This document shows positions 27,563-35,976 of a DNA stretch of 64,000 bases, one piece after another. A model generated the notes under the pieces. It did no database searches, had not been told where the DNA came from, and saw only the letters and a program-made list of their open reading frames with translations. Numbering within the stretch: the stretch's first letter is position 1; every line of letters starts with the position of its first letter. Location: assembly GCF_023101665.1 (NCBI RefSeq), contig NZ_CP082161.1:3410001-3474000 (forward strand), read 5' to 3'. Source of the DNA: Bradyrhizobium sp. 195. Lineage in GTDB: Bacteria; Pseudomonadota; Alphaproteobacteria; Rhizobiales; Xanthobacteraceae. A program made the position numbers and the translations under genes.

Positions 27563-28591
27563 ATGATGACCAGCTCAGTCCCGAATATGCAGAAAATGCC
27601 CCCTCTCTCACGGCGAGAACTGCTCGATATGGCGGCGGGGATCTCGGCTCTGGCCGCCTGGCCCGGCGGCGCAGCCGCTGACGAATACCCCTCCCGCCCC
27701 ATCAGGCTGGTTATTCCCTACACGGCTGGTGCCGCGGGTGATCAGATCGGCCGTCCCTGGGCCGACAGGATCGGCTCGCTGCTGGGGCCGATCTATGTCG
27801 AGAATATCGGCGGCGCCGGCGGCGCGATCGGCACCGCCGCGGTGGCGCAGAGCGCAGCCGACGGTTATTCGCTTCTGCTCGGCAATGGCAGCACCCAGGT
27901 GATGATTCCATTGTCCTCCGCGCAGCCCGCCTACGACACGGTTCGCGATTTCCGCGCCATCTATCGCCTGATCACCAGCACGCTGGCATTCGCGGTTTAT
28001 CCGTCCTTGCCGGTCAAGGACCTGCGGGAGCTGGCAGCTTTTGCGCGGCGCAATCCGGGCGGGCTTTCCTATGGCACGCCGGGCGTCGGCACCGGCAATC
28101 ATCTCGTCGGAGAGATGTTCAGGATGCAATCCGGCCTCACGGCGGACCTTGTCCATGTCCCTTATCGGGGCATGGGGCCAGCGACCAACGACCTTGTCAG
28201 CGGCCAGATCTCCTCGGTCATTGCCGTGGTCTCGAGCCAGATCCTGCAATTGCACCATGCGGGCAAGCTGCGGATGATCGCCGTGACGAGCGATCGGCGG
28301 TTGAGTGGCGCGCCGGACATTCCGACGGTCATCGAATCCGGCATGCCGGGCCTCAGCTATGCCGGCTGGTTTGGCTTGTTCGCTCCAAGAGCGACCCCGG
28401 ATGTGATCGTGGAGCGGATCGCTGCTGCGACCCGTACGGCGATGGCCGATCCACAATTGCAGCAAAGCTATCGTTCGCAAGGTCTGGAGCCGGACGTCGA
28501 TTCAGGTCCCGACAAGTTTCAGCGCCTGGTCGAGGACGAGCTGGCCCGCCTGGCACCCATCGTCAAGTCGATCGGGATCAAGCGCGAATGA
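27563..28591 (+). CDS. Bug-family (tripartite tricarboxylate type) periplasmic binding protein
   Basis: 342 residues from the first of two adjacent ATGs; 27596 is another possible start. The N-terminus has a Tat-like pattern SRRELLDMAAGISALAAW with cleavage near AAA-DE. The mature part shows the Bug signature: YPSRPIRLVIPYTAGAAGDQ, GGAGGAIGTAAVAQSAADGY, and GLSYGTPGVGTGNHL. These proteins bind carboxylates or amides. No tctA/tctB genes are near, which is common for this family. The ligand is unknown. Confidence 0.9.
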   Translation: MMTSSVPNMQKMPPLSRRELLDMAAGISALAAWPGGAAADEYPSRPIRLVIPYTAGAAGDQIGRPWADRIGSLLGPIYVENIGGAGGAIGTAAVAQSAADGYSLLLGNGSTQVMIPLSSAQPAYDTVRDFRAIYRLITSTLAFAVYPSLPVKDLRELAAFARRNPGGLSYGTPGVGTGNHLVGEMFRMQSGLTADLVHVPYRGMGPATNDLVSGQISSVIAVVSSQILQLHHAGKLRMIAVTSDRRLSGAPDIPTVIESGMPGLSYAGWFGLFAPRATPDVIVERIAAATRTAMADPQLQQSYRSQGLEPDVDSGPDKFQRLVEDELARLAPIVKSIGIKRE

Positions 28592-28756
28592 TCACGCCGG
28601 CTTGCCTGCCGGGAGGGCACCAGCCAGATTCACCAGCTCAACATCGCCCGTCTCGCAACAAGAGAGTCGTGATCTCGATCGCGCGGCATTTTGCAAGGGA
28701 CGTGCTGTCGCAGATCCAACCGCGCATCTTCATTCTGCGCGCGATCGCACAGCGCC

Positions 28757-28773
28757 ATTGGAATCGTTCCAGA
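28757..28773. promoter_or_regulatory. Candidate iron-responsive (Irr-type) box
   Basis: The sequence around TGGAA-TCG-TTCCA is a perfect 5-bp inverted repeat with a 3-base spacer. Laid on the rhizobial iron control element (TTTAGAA-N3-TTCTAAA, recalled), 10 of 14 arm positions agree. About 40 bases on, at 28808-28814, there is an exact TTCTAAA half-site. Position before a siderophore receptor gene makes iron control sensible. Confidence 0.35.
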
Positions 28774-28872
28774 TAAATTTCCACTGCAGTCAGCGATGAT
28801 CGAGACATTCTAAATCGCAGCGCACGCATTTTCGTTGCCGTCATCATGGCGCCTTTCTAGAGAGGGCCATCG

Positions 28873-31164
28873 ATGAGGGGCTTTCTGGGAATGCGACGTA
28901 TGGGTGGAGTTGAGACGGTCGCGCGATTTGGCGCGGCGCTGCTGGGTGGAGTTGCGTTGCTCACGTGGTTTGAATCGCCTGCTCGATCCCAAACGCCACA
29001 AGGCGGCAGTTCCATTCCACCCGTGACCGTCGATGCTCCGGCGCAACAATCGGCCCGCCGTGCGCCGACCAAGCGAAACGATGTCCGGGCCCGATCGAAT
29101 TCGCGGCGCGCGCCGGCGCGTGGCGCCCCGCAAGTCGAAACAGCCGCAGCGCGACCGCAATCGGGTGTCGCTCCCGCCTATGCGGGTGGCGAGGTCGCTC
29201 AGGGCGCGCGGCTGGGAATGCTCGGCAATTCCAGCACCATGAAGTCACCGTTCAACGTGACGAGCTACACGGACAAGTTCATTCGCGATCGGCAGGCGGC
29301 AACAGGTGCGGATGCCCTGATCCTCGATCCGTCCGTGCGAAGCTCCCACCCGACGGGCGGTATCGTGGACTCCTTCAACATTCGCGGATTCCCAATCAAC
29401 GAAGGCAACAACGGTGAATTTGCTTTCGAAGGCCTTTACGGAATCGCGCCGACATATCGCATCTTTACCGACTACGTCGAGCGCATCGAAGTGCTCAAGG
29501 GGCCCTCGGCCGCGCTTTCCGGCATGGCACCCAATGGCGGCGTCGGCGGTGTCATCAACGTCGTGCCCAAGCGCGCGGAAGAGGATTTGACCCGCTTGAC
29601 CGCAAGCTACGGCTCGGTTGCCCGCTTCGGCGGTCACTGGGATGTCGCGCGACGTTACGGCGACGGCAAGCAATGGGGCGTACGGGCCAGCGGGAGCCTC
29701 CGCGACGGCGACACGCCGATCGATCGCCAGTCCGAAACGACAGGTGTCGGATCGCTGGCTCTCGACTATCAGGGCGAGCGATTCAGGTCCTGGCTCTATC
29801 TCATCGCGCAAACCGACCGGTTCGATGCTCCGTCGCGTCCGTTTCTCATGGCTCCCGGCCTGCAAGTGCCGAAGGCACCGGATGGCCGCTTGAATGTGAA
29901 CCAGCCCTGGGAATGGTCGCACATCACCGACAAATCGGCGTTGCTGCGGACCGAATACGATCTCAGCGACCAGGTTACGCTGTTTGCGGACGTCGGTGGC
30001 TCCAAGACCAATGTAGAGCGATTCTTCGGTCTTCCGACCATCGTCAACGCGAACGGCAACACGAACTCTACGCCTCAGTTCTTCGGGCTGAGCATTGACC
30101 GAACCACATATGATGGCGGCCTCCGTGCCCGCTTCGATACCGGCTTCGTCCACCATGCCCTTGCCTTCCAGGCCTCGGTCTACCATGACGCGCTGTACCG
30201 GCGGCTGACCAATGGCAGTGTGGTCGGGTCGAACATCTACAATCCGACCATCGCGCCAACTCAGTTTGCCAACGAGATCAGCGACCGCCCCCGGCTCTCG
30301 GATAGTCAGCTCACGGGGCTTTCGATTGCGGACACCATGTCCGTGCTCGACGAGCGCATCCTGCTGACCTTGGGTGTCCGGCGCCAGGGCATCGAAGCGA
30401 ACAACTATGCCTCCAATGTCGGCACGCTGACGTCGTCCTATGACAAGAGCGCCGTCACGCCGGTGGTCGGCCTCGTCGTCCGTCCTCTGGAGAATGTCTC
30501 GCTGTACGCGAACTATGTCGAAGGTCTCGCTAGGGGCGATGTGGCTCCTCAGACCGCATCCAATTTCGGCGAAGTGCTGCAGCCTTACGTCGCCAAGCAG
30601 TACGAAGCCGGCATCAAGGTGGACTTCGGCCGCATCGCAACCACCTTCAGTGCCTTCGAGATATCGAAGGCGAGCGGCGAGCTGTCCGCCGGGCGCTTCG
30701 CGGCGACCGCCGAGCAACGGGTCCGCGGGCTCGAGTTCAACGTCTCCGGCGAACTCATGCCGGATGTTCGTCTCCTCGGAGGCATCTCGCTGCTGGATGG
30801 CACGCTGACGAAGACCGCCGTTGCGGCCAATCAGGGCAACACGCCCATCGGCGTTCCGAACATTCAGGCCAATATCGGGGCGGAGTGGGACCTGCCGTGG
30901 ATGAGAGATCTCACCTTGAACGGCGCCGTCATCTACACCGGCAGACAGTTCGTCGACAGCGCGAACAAGCAGCCGATTCCGGAATGGACGCGGCTCGACC
31001 TCGGCGCTCGTTACACCACGGCGATCAACGGCAAGAAGACGGTTTTCCGCGCAAACATCCAGAATGTGACCGGCGAGAGTTACTGGTCCAGCGTGGCTTC
31101 ATTCGGAACGTTCTTCCTGGGAGCACCACGCACCTATCTGCTGTCGATGACCGTGGATATGTAA
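28873..31164 (+). CDS. TonB-dependent siderophore receptor
   Basis: 763 residues. Signal peptide (about 1-40, core ALLGGVALLTWF), a low-complexity Arg/Ala/Pro stretch, then the plug domain (about 120-240) with DSFNIRGFPINEGNNGEFAF and YVERIEVLKGPSAALSGMAP. A long beta-barrel ends in the aromatic-rich strand TYLLSMTVDM. This is the FhuA/FpvA-like siderophore class of the outer membrane, driven by TonB-ExbBD. Two possible iron-box sites lie upstream. It is not coupled to the nickel genes that follow, which have their own operator. Confidence 0.92.
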   Translation: MRGFLGMRRMGGVETVARFGAALLGGVALLTWFESPARSQTPQGGSSIPPVTVDAPAQQSARRAPTKRNDVRARSNSRRAPARGAPQVETAAARPQSGVAPAYAGGEVAQGARLGMLGNSSTMKSPFNVTSYTDKFIRDRQAATGADALILDPSVRSSHPTGGIVDSFNIRGFPINEGNNGEFAFEGLYGIAPTYRIFTDYVERIEVLKGPSAALSGMAPNGGVGGVINVVPKRAEEDLTRLTASYGSVARFGGHWDVARRYGDGKQWGVRASGSLRDGDTPIDRQSETTGVGSLALDYQGERFRSWLYLIAQTDRFDAPSRPFLMAPGLQVPKAPDGRLNVNQPWEWSHITDKSALLRTEYDLSDQVTLFADVGGSKTNVERFFGLPTIVNANGNTNSTPQFFGLSIDRTTYDGGLRARFDTGFVHHALAFQASVYHDALYRRLTNGSVVGSNIYNPTIAPTQFANEISDRPRLSDSQLTGLSIADTMSVLDERILLTLGVRRQGIEANNYASNVGTLTSSYDKSAVTPVVGLVVRPLENVSLYANYVEGLARGDVAPQTASNFGEVLQPYVAKQYEAGIKVDFGRIATTFSAFEISKASGELSAGRFAATAEQRVRGLEFNVSGELMPDVRLLGGISLLDGTLTKTAVAANQGNTPIGVPNIQANIGAEWDLPWMRDLTLNGAVIYTGRQFVDSANKQPIPEWTRLDLGARYTTAINGKKTVFRANIQNVTGESYWSSVASFGTFFLGAPRTYLLSMTVDM

Positions 31165-31384
31165 TCGCTGCAGCTTGCAGCAGGCATGTCCCTGACCGTC
31201 GCGTGCAGACCGGTCAGATTGGTCGTCAAAGTGAATAGTTGCTTGCCAATAAAAGCAGAGCATCCCGCTCCGGGGCTATGAGCGCCGGGCGAAAAATCTT
31301 CTATTGAATCAATGAGGTGACTTTCCGTTTCGCTGTACTTTTCGGCCGCAAGGCGCGAAAGCGGCGCGGCTCTTGCTCTTGCCA

Positions 31385-31412
31385 GTATGAGGGTTCTTGA
31401 TAAACATCATAC
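31385..31412. promoter_or_regulatory. NikR operator
   Basis: GTATGA, exactly 16 bases, then TCATAC: an exact match to the known NikR consensus. The symmetry extends by two bases each side (CAGTATGA ... TCATACTG, 31383-31414). It lies 16 bases before the ATG of the nickel permease gene, so bound Ni-NikR should block transcription when nickel is plentiful. No nikR gene is in the window. Confidence 0.88.
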
Positions 31413-31427
31413 TGCGGGATCGGGTGG

Positions 31428-32507
31428 ATGGAGCAAGCGGTGAGGCGGACTTTACGGGCGGTCGAATCCGGAACGCTGGTGCTGTTCGGGGGGCTCATCG
31501 CCGCCAACATCGCAGCATGGGCCTGGGCCTTCGCGCTGTTCGGCGACCGGCCGACGGTGCTGGCGACTGCGCTGCTGGCTTGGGTGTTCGGTCTGCGCCA
31601 CGCCGTCGATGCCGACCACATCGCCGCCATCGACAACGTCGTGCGCAAATTGATGCAGACGGGCGGCGCGCCGCACAGCGTCGGCCTCTATTTTGCGCTC
31701 GGCCATTCCACCGTCGTCGTGGCCGCGACCATATTGCTCGCGCTCGGCGTGGTGAGCTTTGGCGGCGACAGCTTGCTCAAGGAGATCGGCGGCCTCATCG
31801 GCACGTCGGTGTCGGCCCTGTTCCTGCTCGTGATCGCGGCCATCAATCTCGTCATCTTCGTCGGCCTGTGGCGGACGTTCCGCGCTGCACGGGAGCAGGG
31901 CGTCCACGACGCCGAAGGCCTCGAGAGGCTGCTCGCCAATCGCGGCGTCTTCGCGCGACTGCTCGGACCGTTGTTCCGCCTGGTCACAAAACCATGGCAC
32001 ATGTATCCGCTCGGCTTCCTGTTTGGACTCGGCTTCGACACGGCGACCGAGATCGGCCTGCTCAGCATCTCCGCAACCGAAGCGGCACGCGGCGCTTCGG
32101 TTGCGGATATCCTGGTTTTCCCCGCGCTGTTCGCCTCCGGCATGGCGCTGGTCGACACCGCCGACTCCGCGCTGATGGTGAGCGCCTATCGATGGGCGTT
32201 CGTCGATCCCCTGCGAAAGCTCTGGTACAACCTCACGATCACCGGCGCCTCCGTGGCGGTCGCGCTGTTGATCGGCGGCATCGAGGCGCTCGGGTTGGCC
32301 GCCGACCGGCTCGGCCTGTCCGGGGGCGTTTGGACGCTGGTCGACGGCCTCAACGAGTCGCTCGCCAATGTCGGCTTCGCCGTCATCGCGCTGTTCGTAA
32401 TCGCCTGGCTCGTCTCGGTCGTGCTCTATCGTCGCATCTTTGCCGACGGACTGCACCGGGCCGAGACGAAAGCTCTGGAATGCGCCGATGCGACCGAAGC
32501 GGCGTGA
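31428..32507 (+). CDS. hupN: NiCoT family nickel (cobalt) permease
   Basis: 359 residues with eight membrane helices. The NiCoT signature RHAVDADHIAAIDN covers residues 57-70, followed by the ALGHSTVVV motif and LGFDTATEIGLL near residue 205. It imports Ni2+ (or Co2+) across the inner membrane with high affinity, for hydrogenase or urease. The exact NikR operator just upstream points to nickel rather than cobalt. Its last 20 bases overlap the start of the TonB receptor gene, so the pair should work together: outer-membrane uptake, then inner-membrane uptake. Confidence 0.93.
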   Translation: MEQAVRRTLRAVESGTLVLFGGLIAANIAAWAWAFALFGDRPTVLATALLAWVFGLRHAVDADHIAAIDNVVRKLMQTGGAPHSVGLYFALGHSTVVVAATILLALGVVSFGGDSLLKEIGGLIGTSVSALFLLVIAAINLVIFVGLWRTFRAAREQGVHDAEGLERLLANRGVFARLLGPLFRLVTKPWHMYPLGFLFGLGFDTATEIGLLSISATEAARGASVADILVFPALFASGMALVDTADSALMVSAYRWAFVDPLRKLWYNLTITGASVAVALLIGGIEALGLAADRLGLSGGVWTLVDGLNESLANVGFAVIALFVIAWLVSVVLYRRIFADGLHRAETKALECADATEAA

Positions 32508-34800
32508 GCTCTGCCGTGGCGGCGGCGCGCTGACGGCACTCTCGGCCCTGGTGCTGCTCGCGGATGACGGCCGCGCCTTCGCGCAGGTCCGTGACACCTC
32601 GCGCGAGCTGCCGCCGATCCAGGTCGGCGGCGGCGAGACAGCGGCGCGCAAGAAGCCGGTCGCATCGCGCCGCTCAGCCAAGCCGCTCCCGGCCGGCCAC
32701 CGCATCCCAGTGTATCCAGCGGCGACGCAAGCACAGGATGTGCGCAGCGTCGCCTCGGGTGCGAAGGGCCAGCCCGGCATGGCGAGCGAGATCACGATCT
32801 CCGGCGAAGAGATCAATGCACGCCCGTTCACGCGGCCGGGCGAAGCGCTCGAAGCCGTGCCCGGTCTCATCGTGACGCAGCATTCCGGCGAGGGCAAAGC
32901 CAACCAGTATTTCTTGCGCGGCTATAATCTCGACCATGGCACCGACCTTGCCATCACCGTCGACGGCGTTCCCGTCAACATGCGCACCCACGCGCATGGC
33001 CAGGGCTATGCCGATCTCAACTGGCTGATCCCGGAAACCATCGCCGCGGTGGATGTGCGCAAGGGTCCGTACTTCGCCGACGAAGGCGATTTCGCCTCCG
33101 TTGGAAGCATTCATATCGGCTTGATCGACCGTACCAAGGGACTGGCGCAGTTAAGCGTCGGCAGCTTCGGCTACCGCCGCCTGCTCGGCATGGATTCCGC
33201 GAAGGTCGGTGATGGTTCGCTGCTCGTGGCCGGCGAGATCGGCACCTACAACGGCCCGTGGGACAATCCGGACAATGTGCGCAAGCTCAACGGCCTCGTG
33301 CGCTACAGCCAGGGCACCGCGACCGATGGCGTCTCCGTCACCGGTATGGCCTATGCGAACAAATGGAATTCGACCGACCAGGTGCCGCAGCGCGCGATCA
33401 CTGGCGGCCTGCTCGACCGGTTCGGTTCGGAAGACCCGAGCGACGGCGGCAATACCAACCGCTTTGCGCTTTCGGGCCGCATCGCGCAGAGCGACGATCT
33501 CGGCTCGTGGAAAGCCAACGCCTATGTCGTGAAGAGCCAGCTCGACCTCTTCAATAATTTCACCTACTTCCTCAGCGATCCCGTGCTCGGCGATCAGTTC
33601 CACCAGCACGACGATCGCCTGATGGCCGGCGCCAACATCGCGCGCACGCTGAACGGTTCGTTGGCCGGCCTGCCGGTGCAAACCACCTTCGGCCTGCAAT
33701 CGCGCTATGATGCGATCGACCTCGCGCTCACCAACACGTTTCGGCGCGGTTTTCTTTCCAACATCCGCAGCGACAAGGCCGGCGAGGGCAGCGTCGGCGT
33801 CTATGCCGAAAACACGGTGCGCTGGACGGACTGGCTCAGGACGACTGTGGGTTGGCGCGGCGATTATTATGCCGCCGACGTCACGTCGCTGTTCAACGCC
33901 AACAATTCCGGCCGCACTGACGCTGCGCTCGGCAGCCCGAAATTCAGGATGGTGCTTGGTCCATTCAGCCAGACCGAGTTCTTCCTCGGCGCTGGCTACG
34001 GCATGCATTCCAACGACGCCCGCGGCGCGACCACGACGGAGGACCCCGGCGATCCCGCGACGCGGCTCACGCCGTCGCCGCTCCTGGTGCGCACCAGGGG
34101 TGCGGAGGTCGGTGTTCGCAGCAAAATCGTCCCCGGCCTCGACACCTCGCTCAGCGTCTTCATGCTGGATCAGGATTCCGAGATCCTGTTCGCCGGCGAC
34201 GCCGGCGACACGTCGGCGACCCGCGCCAGCCGCCGCTATGGCTTCGAATGGACCAACCATTACCGGCCCAGGTCCTGGATCGACATCGACGCCGATCTCG
34301 CAATGACCCATGCGCGCTTCCGTGGCTATGACAGCGAGCAGGCGGAGGTCTATGCCTCGCTCGCCGGCTATCCGGAGGCGCAAGTAGGCAATGCGCCCGG
34401 CAACTACATTCCAAACGCGCCGGCGATGGTGACATCAGTCGGCGTCACGCTGGGCGAGAAGACCGGCTGGTTCGGAACCTTGCGCTGGCGCTATCTGGCG
34501 TCGAGCCCACTGACGGAGGACAACGCGTTCCGCTCCTCTGCGATCAGCATCTTCAACGGCCGCGTTGGCTACCGCATCGACAATGGCTGGCGTCTTCAGC
34601 TCGACGTGCTCAACCTCTTCAACACAAGGGCGAACCAGATCACCTATGCCTATGGGTCGCTGCTCAAGACCGACACGCTCTACAACCTCTGCACCGGTGG
34701 TGCCGCGCCGATCGCGGTCTGCCAGAATGGTGTGATGGACTACGTGCTGCATCCTGTGGAGCCGCTGACGTTCCGGCTTACGATCGCCGGGGCGTTCTAG
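32488..34800 (+). CDS. TonB-dependent receptor, probable nickel receptor
   Basis: 770 residues from MRPKRRELCRGG, whose ATG lies inside the end of the permease gene. A signal peptide ending near AFA-QV is followed by a basic linker, then a plug domain (about 95-215) with NQYFLRGYNLDHGTDLAITV, VPVNMRTHAHGQGYADLNWL and VDVRKGPYFADEGDFAS; His-rich stretches are evident in the plug. A long barrel ends in the strand PLTFRLTIAGAF. The overlap with a NikR-controlled permease gene makes nickel (or a nickel chelate) the likely cargo. TonB-dependent nickel receptors are known in Helicobacter and predicted elsewhere. Confidence 0.85.
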   Translation: MRPKRRELCRGGGALTALSALVLLADDGRAFAQVRDTSRELPPIQVGGGETAARKKPVASRRSAKPLPAGHRIPVYPAATQAQDVRSVASGAKGQPGMASEITISGEEINARPFTRPGEALEAVPGLIVTQHSGEGKANQYFLRGYNLDHGTDLAITVDGVPVNMRTHAHGQGYADLNWLIPETIAAVDVRKGPYFADEGDFASVGSIHIGLIDRTKGLAQLSVGSFGYRRLLGMDSAKVGDGSLLVAGEIGTYNGPWDNPDNVRKLNGLVRYSQGTATDGVSVTGMAYANKWNSTDQVPQRAITGGLLDRFGSEDPSDGGNTNRFALSGRIAQSDDLGSWKANAYVVKSQLDLFNNFTYFLSDPVLGDQFHQHDDRLMAGANIARTLNGSLAGLPVQTTFGLQSRYDAIDLALTNTFRRGFLSNIRSDKAGEGSVGVYAENTVRWTDWLRTTVGWRGDYYAADVTSLFNANNSGRTDAALGSPKFRMVLGPFSQTEFFLGAGYGMHSNDARGATTTEDPGDPATRLTPSPLLVRTRGAEVGVRSKIVPGLDTSLSVFMLDQDSEILFAGDAGDTSATRASRRYGFEWTNHYRPRSWIDIDADLAMTHARFRGYDSEQAEVYASLAGYPEAQVGNAPGNYIPNAPAMVTSVGVTLGEKTGWFGTLRWRYLASSPLTEDNAFRSSAISIFNGRVGYRIDNGWRLQLDVLNLFNTRANQITYAYGSLLKTDTLYNLCTGGAAPIAVCQNGVMDYVLHPVEPLTFRLTIAGAF

Positions 34801-34848
34801 GTTTGCCGGCTGGTGCGCTGTCGCACCAAGAACCATGGCCGGTCAGCA

Positions 34849-34932
34849 GCCCGGATGGAGCGAAAGCGTAATCCGGGGCCGCTCGCCCGGCATTTCGTAC
34901 TTCCCTGGATTGCGCTGCGCTCCATCCGGGCT
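34849..34932. repeat. Palindromic repeat, GCCCGGATGGAGCG type
   Basis: The ends GCCCGGATGGAGCG and CGCTCCATCCGGGC are exact reverse complements, with AAGCG/CGCTG-like inner parts and a 56-base middle. I recognise this family as a dispersed repeat of Bradyrhizobium-type genomes; copy number cannot be judged from the window. Confidence 0.75.
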
Positions 34933-35017
34933 ACGCGATCGCGTCTGTGTCGCGCCGCTGTCAATCCTCCGTCGCAAAATATTCCACTTTACCGAAATTC
35001 GGTTTCGGCGTATGTGT

Positions 35018-35598
35018 CGTCCATCCCGGCTCACCAAGAGGGGCGATCTTGTGTCGTCACTGTCGCGAGCCGGGCTTGCGGTGGACGCAGCAGCGTCGGC
35101 ATGAGAGGTGCGGGCAGGGCGGGTAGTCCCTGTGAGTCCGCGGCCGCGTGCAGACGAGCGGCGCTGTCAGGTTCGTCTCGCTTGTAAGTTTCCGGCTTTG
35201 TCGACAGGGCTGGGAAAACTGCGGCGACATGGCGAGCCGTGCGTACGGCAAAACCGTGTGGTCCTGGCCGTCGTTGCTACGATCAAGCTTTTTGCGGAGA
35301 TGCGAGCGAGCCCAACCGGGTGGACTGCATCATCCAATTCGCGGGGCGAGGGAGGCCAAAGGAAAGTTCGGCTCCCGGGAGAGCACGGCATAAGCCGTCC
35401 GACCATCGCGCAGGGAAGGCCGAGTGATTGGCACCACCTGTATGCTGCTGTGCGGTCTCCTTTGCGCTTTATTCGCGCAGCGGACCGCGGGTGCCTGCCG
35501 GCACCCGGCCTTCCCTGCACCCTCTTGGCTTGAGGGTGGAGCGACCAAGCAAAGCTCGGGCGAAATGCGCCGCGAGGCTGCGAAGGCATGTCTGCGAT
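35018..35598. repeat. Long structured dispersed repeat, no coding capacity
   Basis: A ~580-base element that I recall as widespread in Bradyrhizobium and relatives. It has nested inverted repeats near its end: GCAGGGAAGGCCG at 35410-35422 pairs exactly with CGGCCTTCCCTGC at 35506-35518; inside are GCGGTC/GACCGC and the 7-bp hairpin GGGTGCC-TGCC-GGCACCC at 35489-35506. The boundaries are approximate and based on memory of the family rather than on a second copy in the window. A structured RNA role is possible. Confidence 0.5.
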
Positions 35599-35601
35599 GA
35601 C

Positions 35602-35686
35602 GTAGGATGGGTAGAGCGAAGCGAAACCCATCATGCTTCCGCGAGGATGAGAGGCGTTGGGTTTCGCTTCGCTCTACCCATCCTAC
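35602..35686. repeat. Palindromic repeat, GTAGGATGGGTAGAGCGAAG type
   Basis: GTAGGATGGGTAGAGCGAAG at the left end pairs with the right end CTTCGCTCTACCCATCCTAC; the arms extend through CGAAACCCA / TGGGTTTCG. Arms are 29 bases, spacer about 27. It would form one long hairpin. Confidence 0.8.
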
Positions 35687-35713
35687 TTGCTGCTTGTCAC
35701 GCACTCGGACATC

Positions 35714-35836
35714 GTAGGGTGGGCAAAGGCGCTCTTGCGCCGTGCCCACGATCTCTCTCGGCCGCGAAAGATACGTGGGCACGCTTCCGCCTTCGCTCTT
35801 CGAGCTACGGCGGACAAGTCGCTTTGCCCACCCTAC
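35714..35836. repeat. Palindromic repeat, GTAGGGTGGGCAAAG type
   Basis: Outer arms GTAGGGTGGGCAAAG and CTTTGCCCACCCTAC (the latter directly before 35836) match as reverse complements; an inner pair CGTGCCCAC / GTGGGCACG lies within. This double-hairpin layout is typical of the family. Confidence 0.8.
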
Positions 35837-35850
35837 GGCACTCTTGCTCC

Positions 35851-35936
35851 GTCATTGCGAGGAGCCCTTGCGACGAAGCAATCCAGAATCCCTCAACGGA
35901 ATAGATTCTGGATTGCTTCGCTGCGCTCGCAATGAC
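35851..35936. repeat. Palindromic repeat, GTCATTGCGAG type
   Basis: Outer GTCATTGCGAG pairs with CTCGCAATGAC; an inner arm GAAGCAATCCAGAATC pairs with GATTCTGGATTGCTTC. A well-formed long hairpin of the kind dispersed in this genus. Confidence 0.8.
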
Positions 35937-35976
35937 GAGGCGGAGGAAGCGCGACCGGCATCGGCCGCCCGGGGCG

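Larger units (their letters stand above)
34801..35976. other. Gene-free block of dispersed repeats
   Basis: 1.18 kb between the TonB receptor stop and the LysR stop. It contains no credible gene; short ORFs here run through palindromes. It is a mosaic of at least four palindromic repeats and one longer structured element, each listed separately. Confidence 0.8.

Noticed and set aside
31397..31410. TTGAT-AAAC-ATCAT, close to an FNR/FixK box, inside the NikR site spacer
   Set aside because: It is about 20-30 bases from the start codon, so an activator bound there could not act from the usual -41 position, and the right half differs by one base. Overlap with the NikR spacer is probably chance.
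31397..32533. Open frame overlapping the nickel permease in another frame
   Set aside because: Arg-rich, no domain; the NiCoT signature motifs lie in the frame starting at 31428.
35108..35904. Several 60-160 residue open frames in the repeat block
   Set aside because: They read through palindromic repeats and change frame identity between repeat units; no ribosome sites.
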